A DNA stretch of 64,000 bases from Mesostigma viride (taxonomy: Eukaryota > Streptophyta > Mesostigmatophyceae > Mesostigmatales > Mesostigmataceae), in the NCBI GenBank assembly GCA_009746045.1, contig RPFO01000086.1, forward strand, positions 62,001 through 126,000. Direction: 5' to 3'. Of this stretch, positions 46,397-56,270 are shown one piece after another. A program made the position numbers and the translations under genes. Every line of letters starts with the position of its first letter. The stretch's first letter is position 1. The notes beneath the pieces are model-generated. The model had not been told where the DNA came from. It worked only from the letters and a program-made list of their open reading frames with translations, and ran no database searches.

Positions 46397-49247
46397 GCCT
46401 ACAACGTCGTAGTAGACGTTGATCATGACGATCAGGTCGACCATCTGGATATCGGCAGTGATGACGATGATGATGTAGGTGGTGGGTGCCGCACAGCAGG
46501 ATTCAAATCATCAGCAACAACAGTACTGAAATACGCCTGTAATGCCCATGTGATCGCGGCAGAGCTGCGCGGGCGGTGTTGTAAACATAGATGCATACAA
46601 GATCCCCAGAGCCCCCTGTCATCCTTTGTAATATGGGAGGCGGCACGTAGCAAATATTGGGGGCTGTCCTGCAATGAACGCCGGCAGCTGGTGGTGGGGC
46701 TCTTTGTCGCTGCCGGCCTGGAGCATGTGACAGTCACCTTGCCAGAGTTTGGCCGACACCATGGGAAATACGAATGCTCGGTGCCGGTTGTGGCGGAGGT
46801 GCTGGTGCATGGGCGACGGCACCACGTGGAGGGGTGCCACCATGCGATACGACGCATGTTTGGCATCGCCCACTCCACGTGGAGGACATACATGGCCGTC
46901 GCCAAGGCGGCCTGCAAGCTTGATCACGAAGTCTGGGAGGCGGACACCCTCGACGCCGTGGGGTGTGAAATACCAGGAATCTCTCACGGTAAGAAGACAT
47001 GCTATCGTTCTGCCCTTCCTCCTTTTGGATGCAATTCACCTTATTGCTGCCCTGTTTTGAGAAATCTGTATGAGAAATGCTACTGTGCCTGGCAAGCCAA
47101 AGAGAAAATTTTTTTTTTGAGCTTGCCAGGCACATTTATTGTTGTTTCATTACTATGTTTAATACCTGATGTTGCTCTCGCGTGTGCATGTTGAGGATGA
47201 CCCTGCATGGATAACTTATATTCTTGATGCCTCTGTTGGTAAACTTGTCCATGTGATGTGTGCCTTGTGCAATGCAGGCGCTGGCAAACGCGAGCCGAGT
47301 GTTGTGCAACAGCGTAAAGAATGGGCTGTGGACTGGATTGCGGCATACGTGCAGACGAATGGCTGCCGCGATCCCACACGCGACAATGTATTGCTGCTAG
47401 AGAAAGAGAACTTGAAAAACCTGTGGGAGCAGCAGTATTGTATGGATTGCATCGCGGTATGGGGCAACCCAACGGAGTCGAAAATGATGTACAAGTACAC
47501 GGCCTTCACCATTCTGTGGAACGACGTCTGCGAGGGCAAATACAGCGACGGCTTGAAAATAGAGATGCAGAAAAACCGGCGCAATGTGGGGATTTGTGGG
47601 CACTGTGTGCTGTACCGTACCCTCCGTGCGGCAGCGGGAACCAATCGGGAGCAGCTGGAGCGCATCACCCTGGAGCGGAATCGCCACCTGGCTGCCGTGC
47701 GAGTTGCGCGGCGCGAGTTTTGGAAGCGCCGCCGTGAGGGTGTGGATTGGCAGATCATATCCCTTGCGTGCGATAAGATCGACAGCAACAAGTCATACGT
47801 GCCGCACATGTGCGCGAAACACGAGGGTTGGGAAAACGGAATAAACACATTGTTTCGTTTCTCTCTCTTTTGTGTCGCAGCCCACGGGTGGAAAACTTGT
47901 TTCTTCCAGGTGCTCCCCTGGGTGGCTGTGGCAGATCAGTCGGGGGGCATCACCGTCACGCTGCTCATGTGGGTGCTCTGTGAGCTCATCAAGGCCAAGC
48001 CTTGGGAGGGGAAGGGGCTGCCGATGCCTGATACCCTCCACCTGCAACTCGACGGGGGATCTGAAAATCGCAACGACACGGTGCTGCTGTGGGCGTGGTG
48101 GCTGGTGGCGTCGGGCTTGTTCGCGCGTGTCGAGATTCATCGCCTGCCAAGGGGGCACACCCATCTCGACATCGATCAGAAATTCGGACAAGTTTGGGGG
48201 TACTTCAAGCTGGGGGCCAACGCACTGAAGGGTGCGGTGTGGCACACAGTGGAGGAGTATGGGGAAGCGGTCGTTGCCGCGTTTCGGCGTTCGGACACGT
48301 CGGACCTGGGTCGCACCACGCCCGCAGGCACGGTCTGCTGGACCATGGGCGCCGCCTACAACATCGCTGCGTGGCTCATGCTCTTGAAAGAGCCGGAGCT
48401 CGCGAACTGGGCGATGTCAACGGATTGGGTGGAAAACCCGCTGACGGGGGAGGCAGAAAAAAACACAAAGTCCTGCAAGGTTCACCATCTGATGTTGCGG
48501 CGTGCTGCGGACGGGGAAGTCTACTTGTGGTATAAATTCCATGACTTGCTCGAGTGGAGGCCGGACGGCGCCGACGGCGAGCACCCGCTGTGGACTAGGG
48601 AACACGACGACAAGGAGTTGTATGGGGTATTGGTGGTGGACGGGGAGAAGGTGGAGCGCGCACTTGGGACGGTGCCCTCGCTAGCAGGCTTGGATTTGGA
48701 CTTCCTGGAGGGCAAGATGCCAGGAATCCAGAGAAAGATCAAGGGCTTGATGGCTGGAGGATACGCGCAGTATTTAAAGAAGGAGGGCATGGACAAGTGG
48801 GAGGCCTTCTGGCCTCTTGTTCCAACTGGTGTGGCCACCGTGCCTGCTGAATGGCAGCCCCCCAAGTGGCCAACTAGAGCGGAAATCCAGGCGCTGCGGC
48901 GACCCAATCAGAGCGGAGCAGGCCCGAGTGCCACCACTGACCTGGATGCGGAAACGCGTCTAGCATTGGAGGGTGCTCGTTGCTTCGTGCCGCTGGTTGA
49001 CCCCGTTGTCCACGCGGGGCGGCCCGCTGCTGTGCGACGCGCAGAGGATGCAGCGGTCGCGCTAAAGCAAGCATCCGCTGCAGCATGGGAGGGCATCGAG
49101 GTGGGGAAGCCGGTGATGTGTCAACATCCGGGGCTAAAGGACGGCTGCGATCTTCTGTGCAGCCCCCTAATGCCTTTCACTCCTTTGCTGTACGCGGTGG
49201 CCCGCAACATCACCGGCGACTTATCGCCAGACGCCGTGGACCGTTGA
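46364..49247 (+). CDS. DUF7869/DDE-like transposase of the 10.5-kb transposon (spliced)
   Basis: Exon 1 (46,364-46,988) begins MPRQRRFPLYEA, with an acidic run and a RGRCCKHRC cysteine cluster. A GT-AG intron (46,989-47,277, phase 1) joins it in frame to exon 2 (47,278-49,247), giving about 865 residues. Exon 2 has a zinc-type CGHCVLYRTL segment, then LACDKIDSNKSYVPH, LQLDGGSENRND and LPRGHTHLDIDQKFG. These match the D, D-N-x-N and GHTxxDxDxxFG pattern of the DUF7869 family, seen widely in mobile DDE-type proteins. The inferred role is binding the element ends and cutting DNA in the nucleus. A pyrimidine-rich stretch ending GTGTCGCAG at 47,880 may mark a further short intron. The superfamily assignment is tentative. 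Confidence 0.78.
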
Positions 49248-49359
49248 ACTTGAGTGCTACGGCTCGCACTCGTACACAACGCGGTTTTCGCCCTTCAGCC
49301 CGAGCTCGGCCCATTTCCCCCTGCCCGCCGCCACAAGGACAGGTACCCACACATTTTCA

Positions 49360-49938
49360 GTGAAGGCAAGCACAATCGTCTTGTCTTCGTGGCGTGCGGG
49401 GGGGGGCAAGGTGCGCCGGGTGGGCTTGACAAGCAGTGGCACATTGACGCAGCACACGAAGGATGCTGTTGTTGGGCTCTCGCTCGACTGGATTCAGTGG
49501 GATGGGTACGGAACCCCGGCGATGGCGGAGAAGACGGCGGTGGGACTTTTCAAATCGCGTGTCATGGACGTGCCAGAGCCGGAATGGTTGGTGGGGACCC
49601 TGGTATGCAAGATATTTTCGGGCCCCAACTCGGGGGAGAAGCGGTATCATGGCCATGTGACGGCCTTTAGTAAGGAGCACGACATGGCCCATCTGCTATA
49701 CTCCGATGGCGACGATGAAATAGTGGGATTTGATGAGGTGCAGGCTGCGCTTTGCGCATGCCCCGGTGTGCAGTTGCCAAATCTTCCACCTGCGAGCATT
49801 GCGCGAGGGAAGGCGGACATTACTGAGTGCATTCGCAAGCAGGTCGCCCAGCGGTCCACGGCAATGAAGCAAGCCAAGGCCACCCCGCGCCACAAGCGCC
49901 GGCCTCCCATCATTCATGATTCAGACTCTGATGACTAG
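49360..49938 (+). CDS. Tudor-like domain protein or 3' exon of the transposase
   Basis: A 192-residue ORF starting 112 nt after the transposase stop, in another frame. Residues about 76-130 (from LVGTLVCKIFSG through YHGHVTAF to LLYSDGDDEIVGFDE) have the barrel pattern of PTM/DIR17-type Tudor domains, which in plants read modified histones. A basic stretch and the acidic end HDSDSDD follow. The start is uncertain: a G9 run at 49,408 separates it from an open frame beginning 49,254, so it could extend upstream or be a 3' exon of the transposase gene. Confidence 0.55.
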   Translation: MKASTIVLSSWRAGGGKVRRVGLTSSGTLTQHTKDAVVGLSLDWIQWDGYGTPAMAEKTAVGLFKSRVMDVPEPEWLVGTLVCKIFSGPNSGEKRYHGHVTAFSKEHDMAHLLYSDGDDEIVGFDEVQAALCACPGVQLPNLPPASIARGKADITECIRKQVAQRSTAMKQAKATPRHKRRPPIIHDSDSDD

Positions 49939-50159
49939 CCTTGCCGCATGTGGCTTTTAATTTTTCATGGCTGCCCTACCTTCTCGGTGCATGCTTTGCG
50001 GCTAGCAGCCTTGTGATCAACACATTCCGTGTCTTATGACCTTGGTTCATAGGTTTATTACATGTCCTTACAATTGGTAGAACATATATCAAATGGGATA
50101 AAACCACAGGTTTCATGGCTCATGGCTCATCTATTTTTTTTCAATGGGATATGACGTAA

Positions 50160-51595
50160 AAGCTGGCAATGTGCATTTTCTAAATGCTGCCTGCAAGAAT
50201 CCAGCCTGAAATGAGTTCATTTGTTCACTATTCATATTTGTTTCATGGAAGTTAACCGAGAAAATCACGAAAAACTGCACATGTATGCTGTCACATGTCA
50301 CCATTTGAGCTCAGAATGAGCCCAATTTTTGTGGGTGGTCTATTTTCATGGTCTAGATGCTGCCTGCAAGAATCCAGCCTGAAATGAGTTCATTTGTTCA
50401 CTATTCATATTTGTTTCATGGAAGTTAACCGAGAAAATCACGAAAAACTGCACATGTATGCTGTCACATGTCACCATTTGAGCTCAGAATGAGCCCAATT
50501 TTTGTGGGTGGTCTATTTTCATGGTATAAATGCTGCCTGCAAGAATCCAGCCTGAAATGAGTTCATTTGTTCACTATTCATATTTGTTTCATGTAAGAAA
50601 AGGGGGAAAATGACGAAAAACTGCACATGTATGCTGTCACATGTCACCATTTGAGCTCAGAATGAGCCCAATTTTTGTGGGTGGTCTATTTTCATGGTCT
50701 ACATGCTGCCTGCAAGAATCCAGCCTGAAATGAGTTCATTTGTCCACTATTCATATTTGTTTCATGTAAGAAAAGGGGGAAAATGACGAAAAACTGCACA
50801 TGTATGCTGTCACATGTCACCATTTGAGCTCAGAATGAGCCCAATTTTTGTGGGTGGTCTATTTTCATGGTCTACATGCTGCCTGCAAGAATCCAGCCTG
50901 AAATGAGTTCATTTGTTCACTATTCATATTTGTTTCATGTAAGAAAAGGGGGAAAATGACGAAAAACTGCACATGTATGCTGTCACATGTCACCATTTGA
51001 GCTCAGAATGAGCCCAATTTTTGTGGGTGGTCTATTTTCATGGTCTACATGCTGCCTGCAAGAATCCAGCCTGAAATGAGTTCATTTGTTCACTATTCAT
51101 ATTTGTTTCATGTAAGAAAAGGGGGAAAATGACGAAAAACTGCACATGTATGCTGTCACATGTCACCATTTGAGCTCAGAATGAGCCCAATTTTTGTGGG
51201 TGGTCTATTTTCATGGTATAAATGCTGCCTGCAAGAATCCAGCCTGAAATGAGTTCATTTGTTCACTATTCATATTTGTTTCATGTAAGAAAAGGGGGAA
51301 AATGACGAAAAACTGCACATGTATGCTGTCACATGTCACCATTTGAGCTCAGAATGAGCCCAATTTTTGTGGGTGGTCTATTTTCATGGTCTACATGCTG
51401 CCTGCAAGAATCCAGCCTGAAATGAGTTCATTTGTCCACTATTCATATTTGTTTCATGTAAGTAAAGGGGGAAAATGACGAAAAACTGCACATGTATGCT
51501 GTCACATGTCACCATTTGAGCTCAGAATGAGCCCAAATTTTGTGGGTGGTCTATTTTCATGGTCTACATGCTGCCTGCAACAGTCCAGCTTTAGG
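50160..51595 (-). repeat. Right subterminal array of 173-bp repeats
   Basis: Eight units of about 173 bp in inverse orientation to the left array. The first two carry the variant CATGGAAGTTAACCGAG in place of CATGTAAGAAAAGGGGG. The array ends about 75 bp before the right terminal inverted repeat. Confidence 0.93.
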
Positions 51596-51641
51596 TACCC
51601 TCAGATCTGAAAGATTTTTTTTTTACTCATTTGAAGACTTG

Positions 51642-51671
51642 TGAAATTGAGCAAACACTTATGAATCCCCT
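51642..51671 (-). repeat. Right terminal inverted repeat of the 10.5-kb transposon
   Basis: Reads TGAAATTGAGCAAACACTTA followed by TGAATCCCCT, the inverse of the left end. CATAG follows at 51,672. Confidence 0.9.
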
Positions 51672-52325
51672 CATAGCATTCATTGCTTGAAATACCATGC
51701 ATATTTTGTGTCAATGTTCTGCAGACCACAGCTTCAAGTGGGCATACTTCGCTTTCCTCAATATAATGGCGACATGGCATTTGGTGAAAGTGGTGAGTGC
51801 CATGAAGTTGCGCCGGCCGTCGTTATCCATGACGAACTGAATGGGTTTCGTGCAAATCAAGTTTTTTGTTTTGGTGTTCCAGTTGCGCCGGCCGGCGTTT
51901 CCAATGGTATCTTGCGCGCACTTGCAAAAGCTTGCACGCTTATCAACATTTTGTGTTGGTAAACATTTTATCACCTCTGGGATTTCCGCCTTCACTACCT
52001 GAGTTGCTTCTTTGTGGTTTTCAAATGCAACCGAGTTACGCCGGCCGTCGTTACTCATGACAAATTGTAGGGGTTTTGTGCAAATCACTTTTGTATGGTT
52101 TATGTACATGCATCCAGTTGCGCCGGCCGGCGTTTCCAATGGTATCTTGCAGTTGCGCAATCAGGCCCCATTACCAAAAGTGTGTTTGTACATCTTTTTT
52201 ACACCTGAAGGATTTCTGCCTGCATATCCTGAGTTGCTTCTTAATGGTTTTTAATTGCGCCCGAGTTACGCCGGCCGTCGTTATTAATGACAAACTGTAT
52301 GTGTTTCATAAAATCACTTTTGTAT
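51672..52325 (+). repeat. Repeats with CGCCGGCC hairpin motif, copy B
   Basis: Counterpart of 12,760-13,413, with five motif occurrences. Joining its right end (ACTTTTGTAT) to 57,656 (GGTTTACATG) recreates the ACTTTTGTATGGTTTATG found at 13,183, so it was continuous with 57,656 onward before the YR element inserted. It is therefore the 5' part of the element carrying the transposase gene at 57,836. Confidence 0.75.
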
Positions 52326-53144
52326 CCATTTCTGGCCTTGCCTTGCTTTGCATGCATCACCACAAAACATCAAATTTATTACAATATGTGTGCTAGCTCT
52401 ATACGGTGGAATAACACAGACATGTCTACCAGATGGCAACACGGCCATCTGTATGCTAGGGTGAGCACACTATGTGAATGTGCAGGGCCAGCCCACAGCA
52501 GCTGTGCCCCTGCTCTACCCCTTTTGCCAGGGTGGGCGGGTGGGAGGCAAAAGAAAACAACCTGCTTCCCTAGAATGGAAGCCCACCCTTTATAGCAACC
52601 ACCTCTCCAGCCAACCCCTACCTGGGTGGCTGGGGTACGGGTGCCAGCACAAAAAATATTTTTTCTAAAATTATTTTTTCTTTTGGTGCTATACGGCGTT
52701 GCATTCTCCGCTCAGCAGGTTAGTCATAGATAAAATGAGCATAGCTCACCAAATCCATTTCTGGCCTTGCCTTGCTTTGCATGCATCACCACAAAACATC
52801 AAATTTATTACAATATGTGTGCTAGCTCTATACGGTGGAATAACACAGACATGTCTACCAGATGGCAACACGGCCATCTGTATGCTAGGGTGAGCACACT
52901 ATGTGAATGTGCAGGGCCAGCCCACAGCAGCTGTGCCCCTGCTCTACCCACATCTCCTTACATGGCTAACAGCCGAAAATACGTAGGACATGCAAAAAAG
53001 AAAACTTAAACTACCTAGCTATGGGGGTACTTTGTCCCAACCCAGGTTCACCCTCGGGTTAGTTAAACCATTTCCCCCCTGACCTCCCACACAAGGGTGA
53101 GGTCAGTTGATAGCTAAAAGACGAGAGGTAAAAACAGGAGGACG

Positions 53145-54353
53145 TCAAAACTCGACGCCACCGAAGTGGCGCCGGAAAGCCGCTGGGTCAAAACCCAGGG
53201 CCTGAGCCCAGAGGGCGGGTGGGATGTCGCGCCCCAGGAGGCTGCGGTGGAGGCCAATGTAGCGCGTGACCGAGAGGGCCGAAGCCCACCGGCCGCGCAG
53301 CTGGATGGCCTCCGGCGACTCGCCAGCGATGGCGTCGTGCGTCGCCCCCCCATGCCGGAGGCTGTGAAAAGAAAACATCCCTGGGATGCTCATGCGGGCC
53401 TGCACAGCCTCCCACTGCTGCCTAGCCTGGCTGTACGTTAAGCCTCGAAAGAGGAGTGCATCCGGGGGCTGGCCAGCCGTCAGACGTCGCAGGAGCCACA
53501 AAGAAAGTGGATCCCGGACGAGGACGTGCTGGGCCGCCCCCTGCGCAGTTTTGGGGTTGCGCAGCACAAGGGCACCGACCATGGGCCCTGGCTCGAGAAG
53601 GGGGTGGCCGGGATGAGCCACATCCCGAACCCGCAGCCCTAGCGCCTCGCTAATGCGTAAATACTGCTGGAAAGCAATAATAATCAACGCACTCAAATGC
53701 ACCTGTCGACGTGAAACTAGCAACAGGGCAGTGAAATAGCAAAGGCGCCAGGGCATAGGCGGAGGGCTGACAGCCGGAACAAGCCGCTGCCAACCTGCTA
53801 GCAGGCGGTCCGCCAGTACCCAATTCCGAACAATGTCGGGGTAGTACAGGTGCAGACAGGCCTTGGCATGCTGGCATAAGGTACGCCCCCGCCCGCCTCT
53901 GGCATGGTAGACAGCAGAAATCCACTCACAGAAAATGGCTTCGGCGTCAGCTGGGTCGACAGGGCCAGGTGGCGCCCACGCCACGTAGACAGCCGCCGCA
54001 CGTCGGTACGCTGGCAAGGTAGACACAGGGTTGACTGTGCCCTCCAAAAGTGCCAAGTCCCGAGGGCGTCGCGCCCCCTCAGGCCCAGGGTTGGGATGCA
54101 CGTCACCACACCGGGTCAAGTCAGGAACCCAAGCGCCACGCCGACTGGCCTTGTCAGCTGGGTTGTGGTCGGTAGCCACCCAGACCCAGTGGCTCTGCAT
54201 GTCGCCAGCCAGTGACAGAGCGCAGTAGCGTCGAACCAGCTGGTTGAGACGGTAGGAAGACGACCGCCCTCTGACAAACGCCCCCACCACAGCACTGGAG
54301 TCTACGAGCCGGACGACTCGCTTACCCGACACGCCTTGGTCCGGCACGACCAC
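53145..54353 (-). CDS. RNase H end and tyrosine recombinase of the second YR element (after frameshift)
   Basis: The 3' part of pol, 402 residues, separated from the upstream part by loss of one C at 54,325 (ACCCGAC against ACCCCGAC in copy A at 16,013). It contains RLVDSS and NPADKASR of RNase H, the 2A-like CGDVHPNPGP at 54,081-54,107, then the recombinase with YLRISEALGL, HSLRHGGAT and the Tyr of TRYIGLH. The first codons of this frame are not the true start. Copy A shows the two parts form one frame. Confidence 0.88.
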   Translation of the reverse strand: MVVPDQGVSGKRVVRLVDSSAVVGAFVRGRSSSYRLNQLVRRYCALSLAGDMQSHWVWVATDHNPADKASRRGAWVPDLTRCGDVHPNPGPEGARRPRDLALLEGTVNPVSTLPAYRRAAAVYVAWAPPGPVDPADAEAIFCEWISAVYHARGGRGRTLCQHAKACLHLYYPDIVRNWVLADRLLAGWQRLVPAVSPPPMPWRLCYFTALLLVSRRQVHLSALIIIAFQQYLRISEALGLRVRDVAHPGHPLLEPGPMVGALVLRNPKTAQGAAQHVLVRDPLSLWLLRRLTAGQPPDALLFRGLTYSQARQQWEAVQARMSIPGMFSFHSLRHGGATHDAIAGESPEAIQLRGRWASALSVTRYIGLHRSLLGRDIPPALWAQALGFDPAAFRRHFGGVEF

Positions 54354-56074
54354 TCGACCCCCTGTGTCGCAGCAATCGCCTCCTTGACGTTGATGTGGTT
54401 AGGCTGCCCCCGCCACCGGTAGGACAGTGCCGTACGCCAGTGGCCACTATCCAGCAGGCTGTAGTCCCCCTCCTCCATGCGCTCCAGGTCCCAGTCCTCC
54501 CCAGACGTTAAAGCTGTCGTCCGCCACCCCCGCGCTTCGCGCCGGGTCGCCAGCCGGGCACAATCGGCCCCAGGCAGGTCCCTGTAGACCACCCCACCGC
54601 CGGAGCCGCTCGCATCACTTGCGACGACCCGGTCAGAAAGGGGCCGGGCCCTGGCCGCCCTCAAAAAGGGGGCCAGGTCGATCGCCGCCTGAAGCTCCTG
54701 GCGGGCCCCCGCAGGGAGGCGCCAGCGGCGCCCAGGCAGGGAGGCATTCATGGCTGCTAGCAGCCGGTACGTCTCAGACCACACCGAAAGCATGGGGCGG
54801 CACAGCAGATGCATCCACACCCACTTCCCAAGCACAGAACTAAGTTCGCGGTAGTATGTAAACCCGCGATCTAAGATTCTATGAGTAGCGGCGATAACTG
54901 CCACCACACGCTCAGGAACAGGCACCACGTCACCATCCCTTTGGTGAATGACCCCCACCGCCTGCACACCAGTCTGCTCTGCTGTCGCCCGTACCACCTT
55001 GTCAGACTTCTGCACCAGCCCAACAGCGGCGTAGGCAGCCTGAACACGATCTAGCTGCTGATTCACCCCATCCACCGACGCACAGTGGGTGAAATGGAGG
55101 TCATCGATCGTCACAGCATGCATACCTTCCAGATCCTGCCGAGATTCGAAGCACGGCGAGGGCGCCAAGGGCGCAGCAGGGTCCTCCTCCAGCCTCAGCC
55201 GGACGGTCTCCCCCGCCTCGTTGGCCTCCGCCACCAGGATCAGCGCGGACATGTTGATGCTCAGCCCACGACTAGCCTCCAACGGCGGCTTGGGGCCACA
55301 GCGGTACAACACAGACTGATGCACACACTGGGCCACCGCGACGGCCAGCTTGTTGCCCATTGGCCAGCACAACATCCACGGCCACACCTTCCGACGAGCC
55401 CCACTCAGGCCCACCAGATCCGACCACACCGGCATCCACGCACAGTACCGCCGCATCCAAACTGGCAGGCGGAGTCTGTTGTAGTACGAATCCAAATCTG
55501 ATACGCCCCCAAAAACATCCTCCCCAGCGCGCGTGGGCAAATCGCAAATCACGCCAAGGTGTGGTAAAAAAGCGGGCATAGGATCAGGTAGTGGCATGTT
55601 GCCACGCCGGTTGTCCACAATCAGCCGTATACGGCCGTCGGGCTTTCCGACCCCAAAAGTACCGTTCACCATAGGCGGCTCCTCCTCAAAAAATCCACCC
55701 AAAATCCCCCTCTCCACACACACCGTGCAAACCCGCGCGAACTCCTCCATGCTACACCCCCGCGAGATCCGCATCGACTTCTGCAAGATCCGCTCTGCTG
55801 GGCTCAGCGTCCGTACCATCCTACTCTCATCATTCAAAATTGCTCCCCAAGAGGGGGGTAGTAAGTTCAGCACATCCACTTGGCCACCTTCCCCCGGACC
55901 AGGCAAAGCCAAGCGTGCGGCCACTAACGGTTCGTAAGGGGCTCCTTCAGCATATTCACCCCCATCCACTACAGATCCTGCCATTGCCGCTACGGAACCA
56001 CCGTTCCGGCGGACAAAGGACCTGCAAGCATCATCGATCCCATCTAGGGCCGCCTGCTGCAGAGGCCCGGGCAC
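54302..56074 (-). CDS. Reverse transcriptase-RNase H of the second YR element
   Basis: A 590-residue frame from ATG 56,074. RT motifs are RIRLIVDNRRG, motif A with Asp in VSDLDSYYN, MGNKLAVAVAQCVHQ, and motif C VTIDDLHF. The RNase H start VASDASGSG and HINVKEA follow. The frame reads correctly to about 54,325 and then ends a few residues later because of the one-base deletion. Upstream the gag-like gene ends at 56,271, about 200 nt away. The element needs this enzyme to make circular cDNA. Confidence 0.88.
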   Translation of the reverse strand: MPGPLQQAALDGIDDACRSFVRRNGGSVAAMAGSVVDGGEYAEGAPYEPLVAARLALPGPGEGGQVDVLNLLPPSWGAILNDESRMVRTLSPAERILQKSMRISRGCSMEEFARVCTVCVERGILGGFFEEEPPMVNGTFGVGKPDGRIRLIVDNRRGNMPLPDPMPAFLPHLGVICDLPTRAGEDVFGGVSDLDSYYNRLRLPVWMRRYCAWMPVWSDLVGLSGARRKVWPWMLCWPMGNKLAVAVAQCVHQSVLYRCGPKPPLEASRGLSINMSALILVAEANEAGETVRLRLEEDPAAPLAPSPCFESRQDLEGMHAVTIDDLHFTHCASVDGVNQQLDRVQAAYAAVGLVQKSDKVVRATAEQTGVQAVGVIHQRDGDVVPVPERVVAVIAATHRILDRGFTYYRELSSVLGKWVWMHLLCRPMLSVWSETYRLLAAMNASLPGRRWRLPAGARQELQAAIDLAPFLRAARARPLSDRVVASDASGSGGGVVYRDLPGADCARLATRREARGWRTTALTSGEDWDLERMEEGDYSLLDSGHWRTALSYRWRGQPNHINVKEAIAATQGVEWSCRTKACRVSESSGS

Positions 56075-56270
56075 ACGGGCTGAATCTACAGCAGGCGGGT
56101 CTCGCCCCCCCCCCCCATCCAGTTTAACGCCCTAACCGTCTGACAGGCTAGTGTGCGAGCATTAAAAGCCCGACTCATCCTATCGCGCCTACGGCCTGAG
56201 CGTACCTGCTGCCACCAGTCACGAGGTGGCAGGGGTGCTGGAAGAGGTAGTGGAAGAAGGCACCGCTCCC

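Larger units (their letters stand above)
41143..51671. mobile_element. 10.5-kb TIR DNA transposon with PHD-polyQ and DUF7869-like genes
   Basis: The ends are inverted repeats of about 30 bp beginning AGGGGATTCATAAGTGTTTG. The flanking CATAG duplication (41,138-41,142; 51,672-51,676) and the empty site at 12,760 fix the boundaries exactly. Arrays of a 173-bp subterminal repeat lie inside both ends in opposite orientation. The interior has a minus-strand PHD/polyglutamine gene, a 120-bp tandem repeat between divergent genes, a plus-strand DDE-like transposase gene and a Tudor-like ORF. It is large for a cut-and-paste element, and it appears potentially autonomous apart from a doubtful frame break in the PHD gene. 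Confidence 0.9.
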
